From positions 372,001-436,000 of the forward strand of contig CAVVTR010000007.1 in NCBI GenBank assembly GCA_963751245.1: a DNA stretch of 64,000 nucleotides, written 5' to 3'. This stretch comes from CAVVTR01 sp963751245. GTDB taxonomy: Bacteria > Acidobacteriota > Thermoanaerobaculia > Thermoanaerobaculales > Thermoanaerobaculaceae. The notes beneath the pieces are model-generated. The model was not told the DNA's origin, did not search any database, and was given only the letters and a program-made list of their open reading frames with translations. Below, piece by piece: positions 55,676 through 64,000 of this stretch (the first letter of the stretch is position 1; every line of letters starts with the position of its first letter). Position numbers and translations under genes: made by a program.

Positions 55676-56203
55676 ATGCGCAGCGGAACTGCGAAGCGGG
55701 CGGCACTGCTCGGCACGGCGGCGGCGCTGGTGGCGGTGACGGCGTGGCTGTGCACGGTGGCAGGGAACCTCGCGTTTCCTGAAGCCGCGGCGCAGGCGGA
55801 GGGGGAGCCCGGCGTGGGTGGGGCGGTGGGCGTCGAGGCGACGATCACCGGGATGGAGCGGGAGGCCCTCGACCGCTGGGCCAGGGGCGATCCCTCGGGG
55901 TTCCTGGAGATCTCGGCGCCGGAGGTGGTCTACTTCGATCCCTTCGTGTCCCGGAGGCTCGACGGGATCGACGCGCTGAAGGCCCACTACGAGGGCCTGC
56001 GCGGCACGATCCTGCTCGACGGCTACGAGCTGCTGAACCCGAAGGTGCAGGTGTCGGGGGAGGTGGCGGTGCTGACCTTCAACTTCGTCTCTCACGGCGC
56101 CGCGGGCACGGCGCGGTGGAACTGCACCGAGGTCTACCGGAAGACGCCGGCGGGCTGGCGCATCGTCCAGACCCACTGGTCGCTCACCGGGCCGCCTGCG
56201 TGA
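55676..56203 (+). CDS. Membrane-anchored NTF2/SnoaL-like protein
   Basis: Protein of 175 aa with one N-terminal hydrophobic segment (about residues 9-31; possible uncleaved anchor) and a SnoaL-like/DUF4440-type domain (about 53-172) containing ALDRWARGDPSGFLEI, VVYFDPF and WRIVQTHWS. The fold holds small hydrophobic ligands or acts in isomerase or ketosteroid chemistry; function is unassigned. It begins 57 nt after the RCC1-GH25 gene. Confidence 0.75.
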   Translation: MRSGTAKRAALLGTAAALVAVTAWLCTVAGNLAFPEAAAQAEGEPGVGGAVGVEATITGMEREALDRWARGDPSGFLEISAPEVVYFDPFVSRRLDGIDALKAHYEGLRGTILLDGYELLNPKVQVSGEVAVLTFNFVSHGAAGTARWNCTEVYRKTPAGWRIVQTHWSLTGPPA

Positions 56204-56235
56204 CCGCCGCGCGGTGACGGAGGGGCCCGCGTCCC

Positions 56236-56264
56236 TTGACCGGCGCGGGGGCGGTGCGTACGCT
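56236..56264 (+). promoter_or_regulatory. Promoter upstream of the methyltransferase gene
   Basis: TTGACC (56236-56241), a 17-nt spacer and TACGCT (56259-56264). The leader to ATG 56380 would be about 110 nt. Confidence 0.65.
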
Positions 56265-56379
56265 CGGGGCGGATGGTCCTTGTCGCGTAGATCCCGTTGA
56301 GGAGCCACTGCCCGGGCGCGAGTTGAGTAGCGGCCCGGGTGATGCGGGCTTCGTGCGCCCGCGGGAAGGGACCGGCGCC

Positions 56380-57138
56380 ATGCACAGCGATCAGTTCTGG
56401 CAGTCCTTCTACGAGATCTTCGAGGCCATGCCGCGGCAGGGGCCGGGGGAGCGCGAGAGCACGCTGCGAGCCCTGGCGATGCTGCCGCCGCTGACGGCGG
56501 AGCACCGTCTGCTCGACGTGGGGAGCGGGTCGGGGACGCCGACCCTCGACCTCGCCGGCGCCTGCCCGGCACGGATCGTCGCGGTGGACAACCACGCTCC
56601 GTTCCTCGAGCAGCTGCGGCGGCGCGCGGCCGCGCTCGGGCTCGGCGGGCGTGTCGAGGCGCGCCAGGGCGACATGGGCGATCTGCCTTTCGCGGACGGC
56701 TCCTTCGACGTGATCTGGTCGGAGGGGGCGATCTCCATCGTCGGGTTCGCCGAGGGGCTGGCGAGATGGCGGCGGCTGCTGGCGCCCGGGGGCCACCTCG
56801 TGGTGTCCGAGCTGTGCTGGCTCACCGGCGATCCGCCCGCCGAGGCGCGGGCGCTGTTCGCCGGCGCGGGCGCCGAGGTGGTCGACGCCGCGGCGCGGCG
56901 GCAGACAGTCGCCGCGGCGGGCTATCGGCTCGTGGGCGACTTCGTGCTGCCCGCGTCGGGGTGGTGGGAGGGCTATTGCGTACCCCTTGCCGCCTCCGTG
57001 GAGCTCCTTCTCGAGCGTCGCGGCGCCGATCCCGTGGCGCGGGAGGTCGCGGAGCGCCTGCGGCACGAGATCGACCTCTATCGCCGTTTCCCGGGGACGT
57101 ACGGCTACGTCTTCTTCGTGATGACGCCGGTGGTCTGA
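56380..57138 (+). CDS. Class I SAM-dependent methyltransferase
   Basis: Protein of 252 aa with the SAM-binding motif LLDVGSGSGTPTLDLA at about residues 44-59, DNHAPFLEQL (motif II acidic), GDMGDLPFADGSFDVIWSEGAI and PGGHLVVSELCWL. This is a general UbiE/Methyltransf_11-type enzyme. The substrate cannot be read from the sequence. The ATG follows GGGAAGGG. An upstream in-frame TTG at 56236 is part of the promoter and is not a start. Confidence 0.85.
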   Translation: MHSDQFWQSFYEIFEAMPRQGPGERESTLRALAMLPPLTAEHRLLDVGSGSGTPTLDLAGACPARIVAVDNHAPFLEQLRRRAAALGLGGRVEARQGDMGDLPFADGSFDVIWSEGAISIVGFAEGLARWRRLLAPGGHLVVSELCWLTGDPPAEARALFAGAGAEVVDAAARRQTVAAAGYRLVGDFVLPASGWWEGYCVPLAASVELLLERRGADPVAREVAERLRHEIDLYRRFPGTYGYVFFVMTPVV

Positions 57139-57273
57139 CGTCGTCGGCCGGTGCGGCCGGGACCGGACGCCGCCGTCGCCCGGTCCCGGCTATCATGAGA
57201 TCCGGCGATGGGATCCGCCACAACCGCCGCCTTCTCCGCGGCTGATGATTCCTGGTCGTTCGGAGGTGTCGTC

Positions 57274-58995
57274 ATGCCGCGGGAAGACGGATCCGCAAGC
57301 CTCGCCGCCATCCTCGAGCAGCTGCTCGCCGCATCGCCGCCGCCGGAGTGCGCGCCGGCGCTGGAGACGGAGCTCGGGCGCCTGCGGCGCGGCGAGGTGA
57401 ACGTGATGATGGTGGGCCACTTCAAGCGCGGCAAGTCGACGCTGCTCAACGCCCTGCTCGGACGGCACGTGCTGCCGGTGGGCGTGGTCCCCGTCACCGC
57501 GCTGGTGACGGTGGTGCGCCCGGCGGCCGCCGACGCGGTGCGGGTGTCGTTCCTGGATGGCCGAAACGAGCGCTGGGAGCTCGGGCGCCTTGGCGAGGCG
57601 GTCAGCGAGGAGCGCAACCCCGGTAATGTTCTGGGGGTGGACTCCGTCGCCGTCGAGCTCGCGGACGCCGCGGTCCCGGGCGGGGTGGTGCTCGCCGACA
57701 CCCCGGGCAGCGGTTCGGCGTTCCGCCACAACACCGAGGTCCTGCGCCGGGCGCTCGGGCGCATCGACGCGGCGGTGTTCGTGCTCAGCGCCGACCCGCC
57801 GGTGGGCGAGCGCGAACTGGCGCTGCTGCGCGAGGTGCACGGCGCCGCGGGCGAGGTGCTGGTGGTGCTCAACAAGGTGGACCGCCTCGACGCGGAGGAG
57901 CGCGCGCAGGCGCTCGCGTACACCTGCCGGGCGGTCGCCCCGGTGCTGGGAGGCGAGGCCCGCGTGGTGCCGTGCTCCGCGCGGCGTGCCGCGGAGGTGG
58001 GGCTCGCCGGCACCGGTGTCGAGGCCGTCGCCGCGTGGCTGGAGGGGCTGGGCGAGGCGCGGGGCGCCGCGGTGCTGGCGCGGGCGTCCGCCCGCCGGGT
58101 GCTGCGGTTGCTCGGGCAGGAGGCGGCGCTGCTGCGAATGGAGCGGGCGGCGCTGTCGCGCAGCAACGAGGAGCTGGCGGCGGCGGCCGCCGCCGTGGAG
58201 CGCACCGGCGAGGAGCTGGGCCGCACGCTGGATGACGTCGAGGCCGCCTTCGGCGCGTGCTGTGCGCGCCTGATGACCGCCTACGACGGCGCGGCGCGCG
58301 AGCTCGCGCCGGCGGCCGAACGGGACCTCGAGAGATCGCTGGCCGGCGAGGCCCGGACGCTGACGGCGCAGGGGCGCTCCACACGCCGCTTCGCCCGGGA
58401 CCTCGAAGCCGCCCGGGACCGGCTGGTGATCGACACCCTGTCGGCGTTCCAGCAGGAGCGGGAGACGGCGGTGAGGGCGGGGTTCGCGGCGTGCAGCGAG
58501 CGCGCCCTGGACGGCGTCAACGCCCTCGTCGACGAGGCCTTTGCCCGCACCGCCGCCAGCCTGGGGGTGGAGGTCGAGAGCTTCGACGTCCGCGAGGGCT
58601 TCTCCATGCGCTCGCGGCTCCTCTACCGGGTCGGAATGCCGCGGCTGACCCTGGACGCCATCGCCGAGGGGCTGACGCTGCTGCTGCCCCCTCCGCTGGC
58701 GAGGCGCGCCGTGCTGCGCCGCCACACGCGGCTGCTCCCTTCGGCGGTGGACCGCCAGCTCGGGCTGATCCGCGCCGACCTCCACGAGCGCGTCAACGAG
58801 AGCGCGATCTCGTTCCGGGCTGCTCTGCGGCCTCGCGTGGCGGAGGCGGTGGACCGGCTGCGGGGGGCGCTGGCCCGGGCGCGGACCGCCCTCGAGGCGG
58901 CTGGGGCGCAGCGGCGGCAACGGGACGAGATGCTGGGGGCGCGGCTGCGCGGCGTCGAGGCCGCCCTCGCGGAGGTCCGGGAGATCGCGGCATGA
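57274..58995 (+). CDS. Dynamin-like GTPase
   Basis: Dynamin-family protein of 573 aa. G1 P-loop GHFKRGKST (about residues 48-56), G3 DTPG (about 142-145) and G4 NKVD (about 200-203) are intact. A long helical region (about 275-573) includes coiled coils and a hydrophobic LTLLLPPPLARRAVL segment (about 468-482) that may be a paddle or membrane contact. Bacterial dynamins remodel or repair membranes; the role here is inferred. The start at 57274 uses GGAGGT at 57262-57267. An ATG at 57208 is possible because TATCAT (57191-57196) precedes it. It overlaps the next gene. Confidence 0.88.
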   Translation: MPREDGSASLAAILEQLLAASPPPECAPALETELGRLRRGEVNVMMVGHFKRGKSTLLNALLGRHVLPVGVVPVTALVTVVRPAAADAVRVSFLDGRNERWELGRLGEAVSEERNPGNVLGVDSVAVELADAAVPGGVVLADTPGSGSAFRHNTEVLRRALGRIDAAVFVLSADPPVGERELALLREVHGAAGEVLVVLNKVDRLDAEERAQALAYTCRAVAPVLGGEARVVPCSARRAAEVGLAGTGVEAVAAWLEGLGEARGAAVLARASARRVLRLLGQEAALLRMERAALSRSNEELAAAAAAVERTGEELGRTLDDVEAAFGACCARLMTAYDGAARELAPAAERDLERSLAGEARTLTAQGRSTRRFARDLEAARDRLVIDTLSAFQQERETAVRAGFAACSERALDGVNALVDEAFARTAASLGVEVESFDVREGFSMRSRLLYRVGMPRLTLDAIAEGLTLLLPPPLARRAVLRRHTRLLPSAVDRQLGLIRADLHERVNESAISFRAALRPRVAEAVDRLRGALARARTALEAAGAQRRQRDEMLGARLRGVEAALAEVREIAA

Positions 58996-59366
58996 GCTTC
59001 GAGTGGCCCGACCCGGAGCGGCTGCGCGCGCTGCCGGCCAACCACCGCCGGGTGGTGGCAGCGGCGCTGCAGACCATCCTCGATCACCTTCCCGTCCTGG
59101 TCCAGCACGGTGTGGTCGCCCTCGACGAGGACGGCCTCCGGCGGCTGCGCGCCCTCGCCACGGCCGTCGCCGGCAGAGAGCGGCGGCGCAATCTGGAGGC
59201 GGTACGCGTCACCCTCCTCGTCCACGCCGAGGACGTCGCGCCGGAGCGCCTGCGGGGCTACGGGGCGCTCTCCGCGGAGCAGCAGGCCGTGCTGGCGGAG
59301 CTCGCCACGGCGCTGGCCCGGGCGCTGGAGCCGCCGGCGCCTGCGCCGCCGCCGCGCGACGCGTGA
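58992..59366 (+). CDS. Hypothetical protein coupled to the dynamin-like GTPase
   Basis: Helical, charged protein of 124 aa with no recognised domain. It starts FEWPDPERLRALPANHRRVVAAALQ, is rich in Leu/Ala/Arg and ends in a Pro-rich tail. Its ATG overlaps the GTPase stop (ATGA), so the two are made together. It may be a partner or regulator of the GTPase. Confidence 0.7.
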   Translation: MSFEWPDPERLRALPANHRRVVAAALQTILDHLPVLVQHGVVALDEDGLRRLRALATAVAGRERRRNLEAVRVTLLVHAEDVAPERLRGYGALSAEQQAVLAELATALARALEPPAPAPPPRDA

Positions 59367-59456
59367 GGGGGCGTCGACGGCGGGCTTGACCTGTCTACCG
59401 CTTCACGGTTGACAGTGGTCTCCGGGCCGCCGGCGCGGCGCCCCGGGGAGGCGGAG

Positions 59457-59930
59457 ATGAGCGAAGGACACGGGATGCGGGTGGTGCGCGAGGCGGAGAT
59501 GCACCTGCCGGCGGGGCCGCAGCGGGTGTTCCCGCTGCTGTGCCCGGTGCGGGAGACCGAGTGGATCCCGACGTGGGAGGCGCGGATCGTCTTCACGGAG
59601 AGCGGGTGCGCGGAGGCCGGGTGCGTCTTCACCACGCCCTCCGAGCACGGCGGTGAGACGGTCTGGACGGTGAGCCGGTACGAGCCCGGGGCGGGGATCA
59701 TCGAGTTCGTGGTGGTGGTGCCGGAGGTCTGGGTGATGAAGCTGGACATCGCGCTGCACGCGGAGGGGGAGGGGACCCGCGCCGAGTGGCGGCGGACGTT
59801 CACGGCGCTGTCGGAGGCGGGCGCGCGGGCGCTCGCGGCGATGACGCCGGAAGCGTCCGCGGCCCACGCCGCGGGGCTCGAGGCGCAGCTCGCGCACTAC
59901 CTCACCAGCGGCACCGCGCTCGCGCTCTGA
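59457..59930 (+). CDS. SRPBCC (START-like) domain protein
   Basis: Protein of 157 aa with a helix-grip fold pattern: MHLPAGPQRVFPLLCPVRETEWIPTW, then beta strands with CVFTTPSEHGGETVWTVSRY, and a C-terminal helix ending in a long amphipathic segment. SRPBCC proteins bind hydrophobic ligands or assist Aha1-like activities. ATG 59457 follows GGGGAGGCGG. An earlier TTG at 59409 is in frame. The MerR gene starts 11 nt after its stop. Confidence 0.8.
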   Translation: MSEGHGMRVVREAEMHLPAGPQRVFPLLCPVRETEWIPTWEARIVFTESGCAEAGCVFTTPSEHGGETVWTVSRYEPGAGIIEFVVVVPEVWVMKLDIALHAEGEGTRAEWRRTFTALSEAGARALAAMTPEASAAHAAGLEAQLAHYLTSGTALAL

Positions 59931-59936
59931 TAGGCT
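59931..59936 (+). promoter_or_regulatory. Leaderless-type -10 box of the merR-like gene
   Basis: TAGGCT ends 5 nt before ATG 59942, starting right at the stop of the SRPBCC gene. No clear -35 is seen. Confidence 0.4.
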
Positions 59937-59941
59937 CGGGC

Positions 59942-60526
59942 ATGCTCACCGTGGGCGCCCTCGCGGCCCGCTTCGGGCTGGCGCGCAGCACGCTCCTGTA
60001 CTACGACCGCCTCGGGCTGCTGCGCCCGGCGGCGCGCTCGCAGGCGGGGTACCGCCGCTACGGCGAGGCGGAGGTGCGCCGGCTGGAGCTGATCTGCACG
60101 TACCGGCGCGCCGGTCTGTCCCTGGTGGCCGTCGCCCGCGCCCTGGAGGCGCCCGGGGAGGGCCTTGCGGCCGTGCTCGAGGCGAGGCTCGCCGAGCTCG
60201 ACGGGGAGATCTCGCGGCTGCGCGAGCAGCAGCGGCTGGTCGCCACGCTGCTCCAGCGCCCCGACCTCCTCACCCGCGCCCGGGTCATCGACAAGCGGAC
60301 CTGGGTGGAGCTGCTCGCGGCCTCGGGCATGAGCGAGGCCGACATGGAGCGGTGGCACGGGGCGTTCGAGCGCACGGCGCCGCAGGAGCACCAGCGCTTC
60401 CTGGAGCTGCTCGGCCTGCCGGCGGGGGAGATCGCCTCCATCCGGTCCCGGTCGGCCGCGAGTGGCGAGGGGGAGGCTACGGGCCGGGAGGCGGGGGCGG
60501 GGAGACACCGAGCTGGTCGAACATGA
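59942..60526 (+). CDS. MerR-family transcriptional regulator
   Basis: Regulator of 194 aa with a MerR helix-turn-helix (LTVGALAARFGLARSTLLYYDRLGLLRPAARSQAGYRRY at residues about 2-40), a dimerisation helix (about 78-105) and a C-terminal variable domain. No metal-binding cysteines are seen, so it probably senses a small organic ligand. It follows the SRPBCC gene closely and the two may form one circuit. Its 3' end overlaps the 3' end of the opposite-strand gene by 50 nt. Confidence 0.9.
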   Translation: MLTVGALAARFGLARSTLLYYDRLGLLRPAARSQAGYRRYGEAEVRRLELICTYRRAGLSLVAVARALEAPGEGLAAVLEARLAELDGEISRLREQQRLVATLLQRPDLLTRARVIDKRTWVELLAASGMSEADMERWHGAFERTAPQEHQRFLELLGLPAGEIASIRSRSAASGEGEATGREAGAGRHRAGRT

Positions 60527-61016
60527 GGAGCCGGTCCTCGTAGTCCCAGATCTCGACGATCTTCCCGCCTTCGATCCGCGCCACGCTCACCCCGGTGAGC
60601 CTCACCGGGCGGCCGGTGGCCGGGATGTCGTCCAGCGCGCCCCGCTGCTGACCGCTGAACACCCACTGGATGGCGCCCCAGCCGGGCTGGGCGATGACGT
60701 GTCCGGCGTCCATGCGGGCGCCGGGGAAGGCCTCCAGGAACGCGGCGATGGCGGCGCGGTTGGCCTCGAGGCCCCGGACCGGCTCGCGCCGTCCGGGCAC
60801 GTGGCGGACGACGTCGGCGGCGTAGAACTCGCCGAGGCGGTCCAGGTGCCTCTGGTCCCAGACGACGTCCGTGACGTCGAGGAGGAGGTTCTTGACGGCG
60901 GCGACGCCGGGCGCCTCCGCGCCGGGGCGCGGCCCCGGCTCCGCCGGGCCCCTGCAGGCGGCCGCCGCGATCACGGCGAGGGTCACGAACCACGCTGTGT
61001 GCCGGGCCATGCTCAT
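60477..61016 (-). CDS. SnoaL-like lipoprotein (ester-cyclase type)
   Basis: Lipoprotein of 179 aa. Signal with lipobox A-A-A-C (C21), then a SnoaL-like domain (about residues 40-170) with FYAADVVRHVPGR, RMDAGHVIAQ and GGKIVEIWDYED, typical of polyketide-cyclase-like ester cyclases. Function unknown; other family members act on polyketides or bind hydrophobic ligands. The AAGGAGG site precedes ATG 61016. The tail (SPPPPPGP) is antisense to the merR-like 3' end. Confidence 0.85.
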   Translation of the reverse strand: MSMARHTAWFVTLAVIAAAACRGPAEPGPRPGAEAPGVAAVKNLLLDVTDVVWDQRHLDRLGEFYAADVVRHVPGRREPVRGLEANRAAIAAFLEAFPGARMDAGHVIAQPGWGAIQWVFSGQQRGALDDIPATGRPVRLTGVSVARIEGGKIVEIWDYEDRLLMFDQLGVSPPPPPGP

Positions 61017-61094
61017 GCGCTCCTCCTTGCCGCCAGCGTCCCGCCGGCCTGTTCCGGGCCGGCGCCGGGCCTCCCCGGCCCTCGGCCCGCTCCC

Positions 61095-63764
61095 TCAGGG
61101 TGCGGGCTGGGCGGGGACGAAGACCGGGTCGCCGGTGGTGTTGTCCACCACGGAAGCGTAGGCGATCCCGGGACCTCCCGAGGTGACCTCGATGCTCGCG
61201 GAGATCCCCTCGAGGTTGGCGGCCAGCGCCGTTCCGAAGGCGTCGACCCAGCGGTCCTCGAGCTTGCGCTGGTCCCAGCCGCCGGCCGCCAGCGACACCA
61301 CGACCGGGGTGCCGCCGGGGTTGAGGACGGTGCCGTCGGGACCGTACAGGGTCACCGCGAAGGTGGTGGTGGCGATGCCCAGGTTGGCGAGCCCGAGGTT
61401 GGTGCGGGCCACGTCCTCGCTGGACATGCCGGACAGGAGCAGGTGACGCGCGGACCCCGTCGCGGAGGCGCCGTCACCGGCGGTGAGCGCCGGGATGTTC
61501 TGCCCGAACTCGCCCTCCGGCGTCAGGTTGTACGTGCGGGCCCGCACCATGGGCATGACGCCGGTACCGTCGGCGCTGGTCACCCGCACCATGCCCGAGA
61601 CGTCCGGCGTGGTCATGTCGCCGTAGACCCACGCCACCACGTCGTCGAGCTCTGCGGTGGCGCCCGCCCCCAGGGTGACCGTCCGGAACAGGCTCATGGG
61701 CTTCCCCTTGGGGTAGAGCCGGACCTCGTAGGTGTGCTCCTGCGTGCTCACGTTGGTGAGGATCACGTCGCTGCGCCACACGGTGCCGAGGAGCCCGGGG
61801 TTGTGGGCGACGCCGGGCAGCCACACGGGTCCGGACGGCGGCGCCGCGGCCACCAGGAGCACGGGGTCGCCGGTGTGGTTCTCCACCTCCGACGCGTAGG
61901 CGAGCAGGTCGCCCCCGGAGGGCAGGTCGATGCGGACGCCGAACAGGCCCATGCCGGCGGCGTCGGGCCCGAACAGCGCGCTCAGGGAGCGCTGGACGTA
62001 GCCGTAGGGGGGGAGGCCGAACGACACGCTGGTCAGCGGGGCGCCATCGGCGTCCAGGAGCGTCGCAGTGGCCCCGTCGAGGTCGCCGTCGCCGCGGAGG
62101 TTGTTGGCGCCGATGTTGGTGCGGAAGCCCTCCTCGGTGCCGTCGTCGTGCAGGCCGGTGAGCCAGAGGCGCTGCGGCGTGGCCGCCACCCCGACCGGCA
62201 CGCCGGGCACGAACTGGCCGTAGGAGCCGCCCCCCGCGACGTCCGTGAAGGTGCGCGCGAGGACCACCGGAGGGGTCCGCGACGGGTTGTCGTAGGTGAC
62301 GCGCACGGCGGCCTTGGAGAGCACCTCGCCGGGCTCGAGGAACGGGGTGAAGACGTCGAGGAGGTCCGGCACCACCATGGTGGCGTGGGCGGCCAGGGGG
62401 AGGGGGCCGATCTCCAGGGGCGTGGGGTTCGCGGTGTCGGCGGGCAGCAGGGCGAGCTTCACGAGGGAGCTCTCGGCGGCGGGGTTGAAGACCCACAGGC
62501 CGGTGCGCCAGGCGGTGTCGTTGAGGCCAGGAAGCTTGGCGGCGCCGGTGACGATGATGGCCTCCGGGCCGCAGCTCTCGGCCTCCACGTCCACCCTCTT
62601 GAGGCCGGGGTCCGAGACCACGTCGCCGCGCCGGGCGGTGAGCGCCACCTGGTAGGCACCGGTGCAGGTGTAGGCGTGCTGCACCGTGGCGCCCGAGCCC
62701 GTGCTGCCGTCGCCGAAGCTCCACGAGAAGGAGGTGGGGCTGCCCTGGTCGAACCCGGTCTTCGCGGTGAACGTGACCACCGCGGGGGACCCGAGCGCGG
62801 CGAGCCAGGTGAAGTCGGCGAGCACCGGACGGATGTCGGGGTGGACGGTGACCGTCTGCTCCAGCGCGGTGGAGCTGCCGGCGCAGTTGGAGGCCACGAG
62901 GCGCACGGTGACGTCGCCGGCCGCCGTGAAGGTGTGGGTGGGGCTCGAGCTCGTGTAGGTCACGCCGCTCTCGCCGAAGCCGGTCCAGCTCCACGCGGTG
63001 GGGTTGTGGGTGGACTGGTCCGTGAAGGTGACCGGCTGGCCCACGAACGGCTGCGGCTGCTCCACGCCGTGGAACTCGAGCGTCCCCTGGGGGGCCCAGG
63101 CGAACGCCGCCGTGGGCGGTGACGTCTCGCTGCACGACGCCGCCACCGTGACCGTCTGCTGGGCGACGTTGAAGCCCCTGCAGTTGGAGGCGGTGAGCCG
63201 CACCGTGAACGTCCCCGCGGTCTGGTACGTGTGGGACGGGCTCTGCGCGGTGGATGTGCCGCCGTCGCCGAACGTCCACGACCAGGAGGTGGGCGCGTTG
63301 GCGGAGGTGTCGGTGAACGTCACCGCCTGCCCCGCCGTGGGCTGGGTCGGGGCGAAGGTGAACGCGGCGGCGGGGAGCGTGGCGGTGCAACCGGCGCCAA
63401 CCGAAACCTGCGTGGTGGCGGCGTAGCTGACGCTCGAGATCACGCCGTTCACGGAGACGGTCTTGACCCCCTCGGTGAGATAGGCGTGGCTGATGGTCGT
63501 GCACGGCTGGTTGAAGAGGTGTGACATGGGGCAGGTGTCGTACTTCAGGTCAAAGGCGGTGCCGTCGCCGAAGTCGAAGTGGAGCTGGTCGGCGACGGTG
63601 GTGATGGCCGGGGAGAAGGTGAACGTGACGTTGTCACCCACGCCGGGGTTCGTCGGCACGAACGAGAGCGAGAGGGTCGCGGCGCCCGCCGGCAGCGCCC
63701 CCGCGAGGAGCACGAGGACGGGGACGATCAGGGCCCATGTGCGTGACGGACGGACTCGGTGCAT
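61095..63764 (-). CDS. Large secreted PKD-repeat protein with two TDVW-type modules
   Basis: Secreted protein of 889 aa. The signal peptide is about residues 1-27 (cleavage after AGA). Four PKD-like domains follow at about 30-420, the second the most typical (WSWTFGDGGTSTAQSPSHTY). Then two bipartite modules of about 220-240 residues at about 425-647 and 648-889 share the landmarks W-R-T/S-x-L/V, GQxxPG/A, R-T-N-x-G and AYASxVxNxTGDP. These match the secreted pair at 30710-33078. PKD domains typically mediate protein or polysaccharide contacts at the surface. No catalytic domain is visible, so adhesion or matrix roles fit. ATG 63764 has GGGAG upstream. Confidence 0.85.
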   Translation of the reverse strand: MHRVRPSRTWALIVPVLVLLAGALPAGAATLSLSFVPTNPGVGDNVTFTFSPAITTVADQLHFDFGDGTAFDLKYDTCPMSHLFNQPCTTISHAYLTEGVKTVSVNGVISSVSYAATTQVSVGAGCTATLPAAAFTFAPTQPTAGQAVTFTDTSANAPTSWSWTFGDGGTSTAQSPSHTYQTAGTFTVRLTASNCRGFNVAQQTVTVAASCSETSPPTAAFAWAPQGTLEFHGVEQPQPFVGQPVTFTDQSTHNPTAWSWTGFGESGVTYTSSSPTHTFTAAGDVTVRLVASNCAGSSTALEQTVTVHPDIRPVLADFTWLAALGSPAVVTFTAKTGFDQGSPTSFSWSFGDGSTGSGATVQHAYTCTGAYQVALTARRGDVVSDPGLKRVDVEAESCGPEAIIVTGAAKLPGLNDTAWRTGLWVFNPAAESSLVKLALLPADTANPTPLEIGPLPLAAHATMVVPDLLDVFTPFLEPGEVLSKAAVRVTYDNPSRTPPVVLARTFTDVAGGGSYGQFVPGVPVGVAATPQRLWLTGLHDDGTEEGFRTNIGANNLRGDGDLDGATATLLDADGAPLTSVSFGLPPYGYVQRSLSALFGPDAAGMGLFGVRIDLPSGGDLLAYASEVENHTGDPVLLVAAAPPSGPVWLPGVAHNPGLLGTVWRSDVILTNVSTQEHTYEVRLYPKGKPMSLFRTVTLGAGATAELDDVVAWVYGDMTTPDVSGMVRVTSADGTGVMPMVRARTYNLTPEGEFGQNIPALTAGDGASATGSARHLLLSGMSSEDVARTNLGLANLGIATTTFAVTLYGPDGTVLNPGGTPVVVSLAAGGWDQRKLEDRWVDAFGTALAANLEGISASIEVTSGGPGIAYASVVDNTTGDPVFVPAQPAP

Positions 63765-63878
63765 GCCGCTCTCCCTGGACTGCGGGTCGGGCGAGCGGCG
63801 CGGCGGTCCGGGCCCCGTGCCGGCCTCTTCCCACCCGGGCGCCGGCCGTTCCGTTCGCATCCCCCGCAGAGCACGCCC

Positions 63879-63907
63879 ATGGTGGCCACCCCCGTGTGAC
63901 CTGTCAA
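63879..63907 (-). promoter_or_regulatory. Promoter of the PKD-repeat protein gene
   Basis: TTGACA (63907-63902) is a consensus -35; a 17-nt spacer and CACCAT (63884-63879) follow. Leader about 110 nt to ATG 63764. The remaining 93 nt to the window edge show no gene. Confidence 0.55.
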
Positions 63908-64000
63908 GCACGATCGGGGGCGTCGCGCGACGGCGCCGCCACGCCCGGGGAGCGCCCGTGCGGCCGTGGCGCGGGGCGCTGGGCGTTGCCGGGTCCGTGT

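Noticed and set aside
56236..56379. TTG 56236 as the start of the methyltransferase
   Set aside because: That TTG is the -35 hexamer of a good promoter, and the upstream 48 codons show no domain. ATG 56380 fits the family's N-terminus.
60462..63122. An 886-codon open frame on the plus strand opposite the PKD protein
   Set aside because: Mirror-frame artefact of high GC; Gly/His/Val/Asp-rich with no domain, while the minus strand encodes PKD repeats and a signal peptide.

Overview
This is a GC-rich (roughly 70%), densely coded bacterial chromosome segment. GTG starts are common, genes often overlap by 1-17 nt, and intergenic gaps are short. The best taxonomic guess is an Acidobacteriota relative (Thermoanaerobaculia-like). 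The reasons are a bacillithiol pathway in a Gram-negative-looking genome (TonB receptor, outer-membrane barrel domain, lipoproteins), a split F0F1 ATP synthase operon with b and b' subunits, and large secreted PKD-type proteins. This is inference from gene content, not a phylogenetic result.

Layout. 1-7.4 kb: end of a PhoR-like histidine kinase, a five-domain S1 protein, an ECF sigma / NrsF-like anti-sigma pair, ferrochelatase, a DUF523-DUF1722 protein and a cardiolipin-synthase-like lipoprotein. 7.4-15.4 kb: a patatin-BamA-like gene split by a frameshift, a lipoprotein, a nitrilase-family amidase plus an HDAC-family hydrolase with a long extra domain, an isocitrate/isopropylmalate-type dehydrogenase and an SplB-like radical SAM protein. 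15.4-20.5 kb: pgpA, mpl, a DUF1573 protein with a classic terminator, and a cobalamin riboswitch driving a BtuB-like receptor. 20.6-30.0 kb: the ATP synthase operon (b', b, delta, alpha, gamma, beta, epsilon; no a or c) from a near-consensus promoter, followed by bshC-bshB1-bshA. 30.1-33.3 kb: an RDD protein, two tandem secreted paralogues and tRNA-Leu. 33.3-41.8 kb: gap-pgk-tpiA-secG against divergent mtnA-tsaD and lepA-lepB. 41.8-51.1 kb: two NSS-family transporters (one with a 46-aa small subunit), an APC permease, an M29-like peptidase, truA, tRNA-Glu, an ABC-2 exporter and tRNA-Arg.

51.1-53.7 kb is an accessory patch beside tRNA-Arg. It holds a Fic protein with a palindromic operator, several degenerate repeats and a gene remnant. 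53.8-64 kb holds an RCC1-repeat/GH25 muramidase fusion lipoprotein, NTF2-like proteins, a methyltransferase, a dynamin-like GTPase with a small partner, a SRPBCC/MerR pair and a large PKD protein.

Three points stand out. First, two single-base frameshifts hit atpD and the patatin gene; atpD is normally indispensable, so sequence error is the first explanation to test. Second, a bipartite secreted module of about 220-240 residues recurs four times in three proteins and I cannot assign it to a named family. Third, a -10 hexamer lies 5-7 nt before the start codon of several genes, which suggests leaderless transcription.
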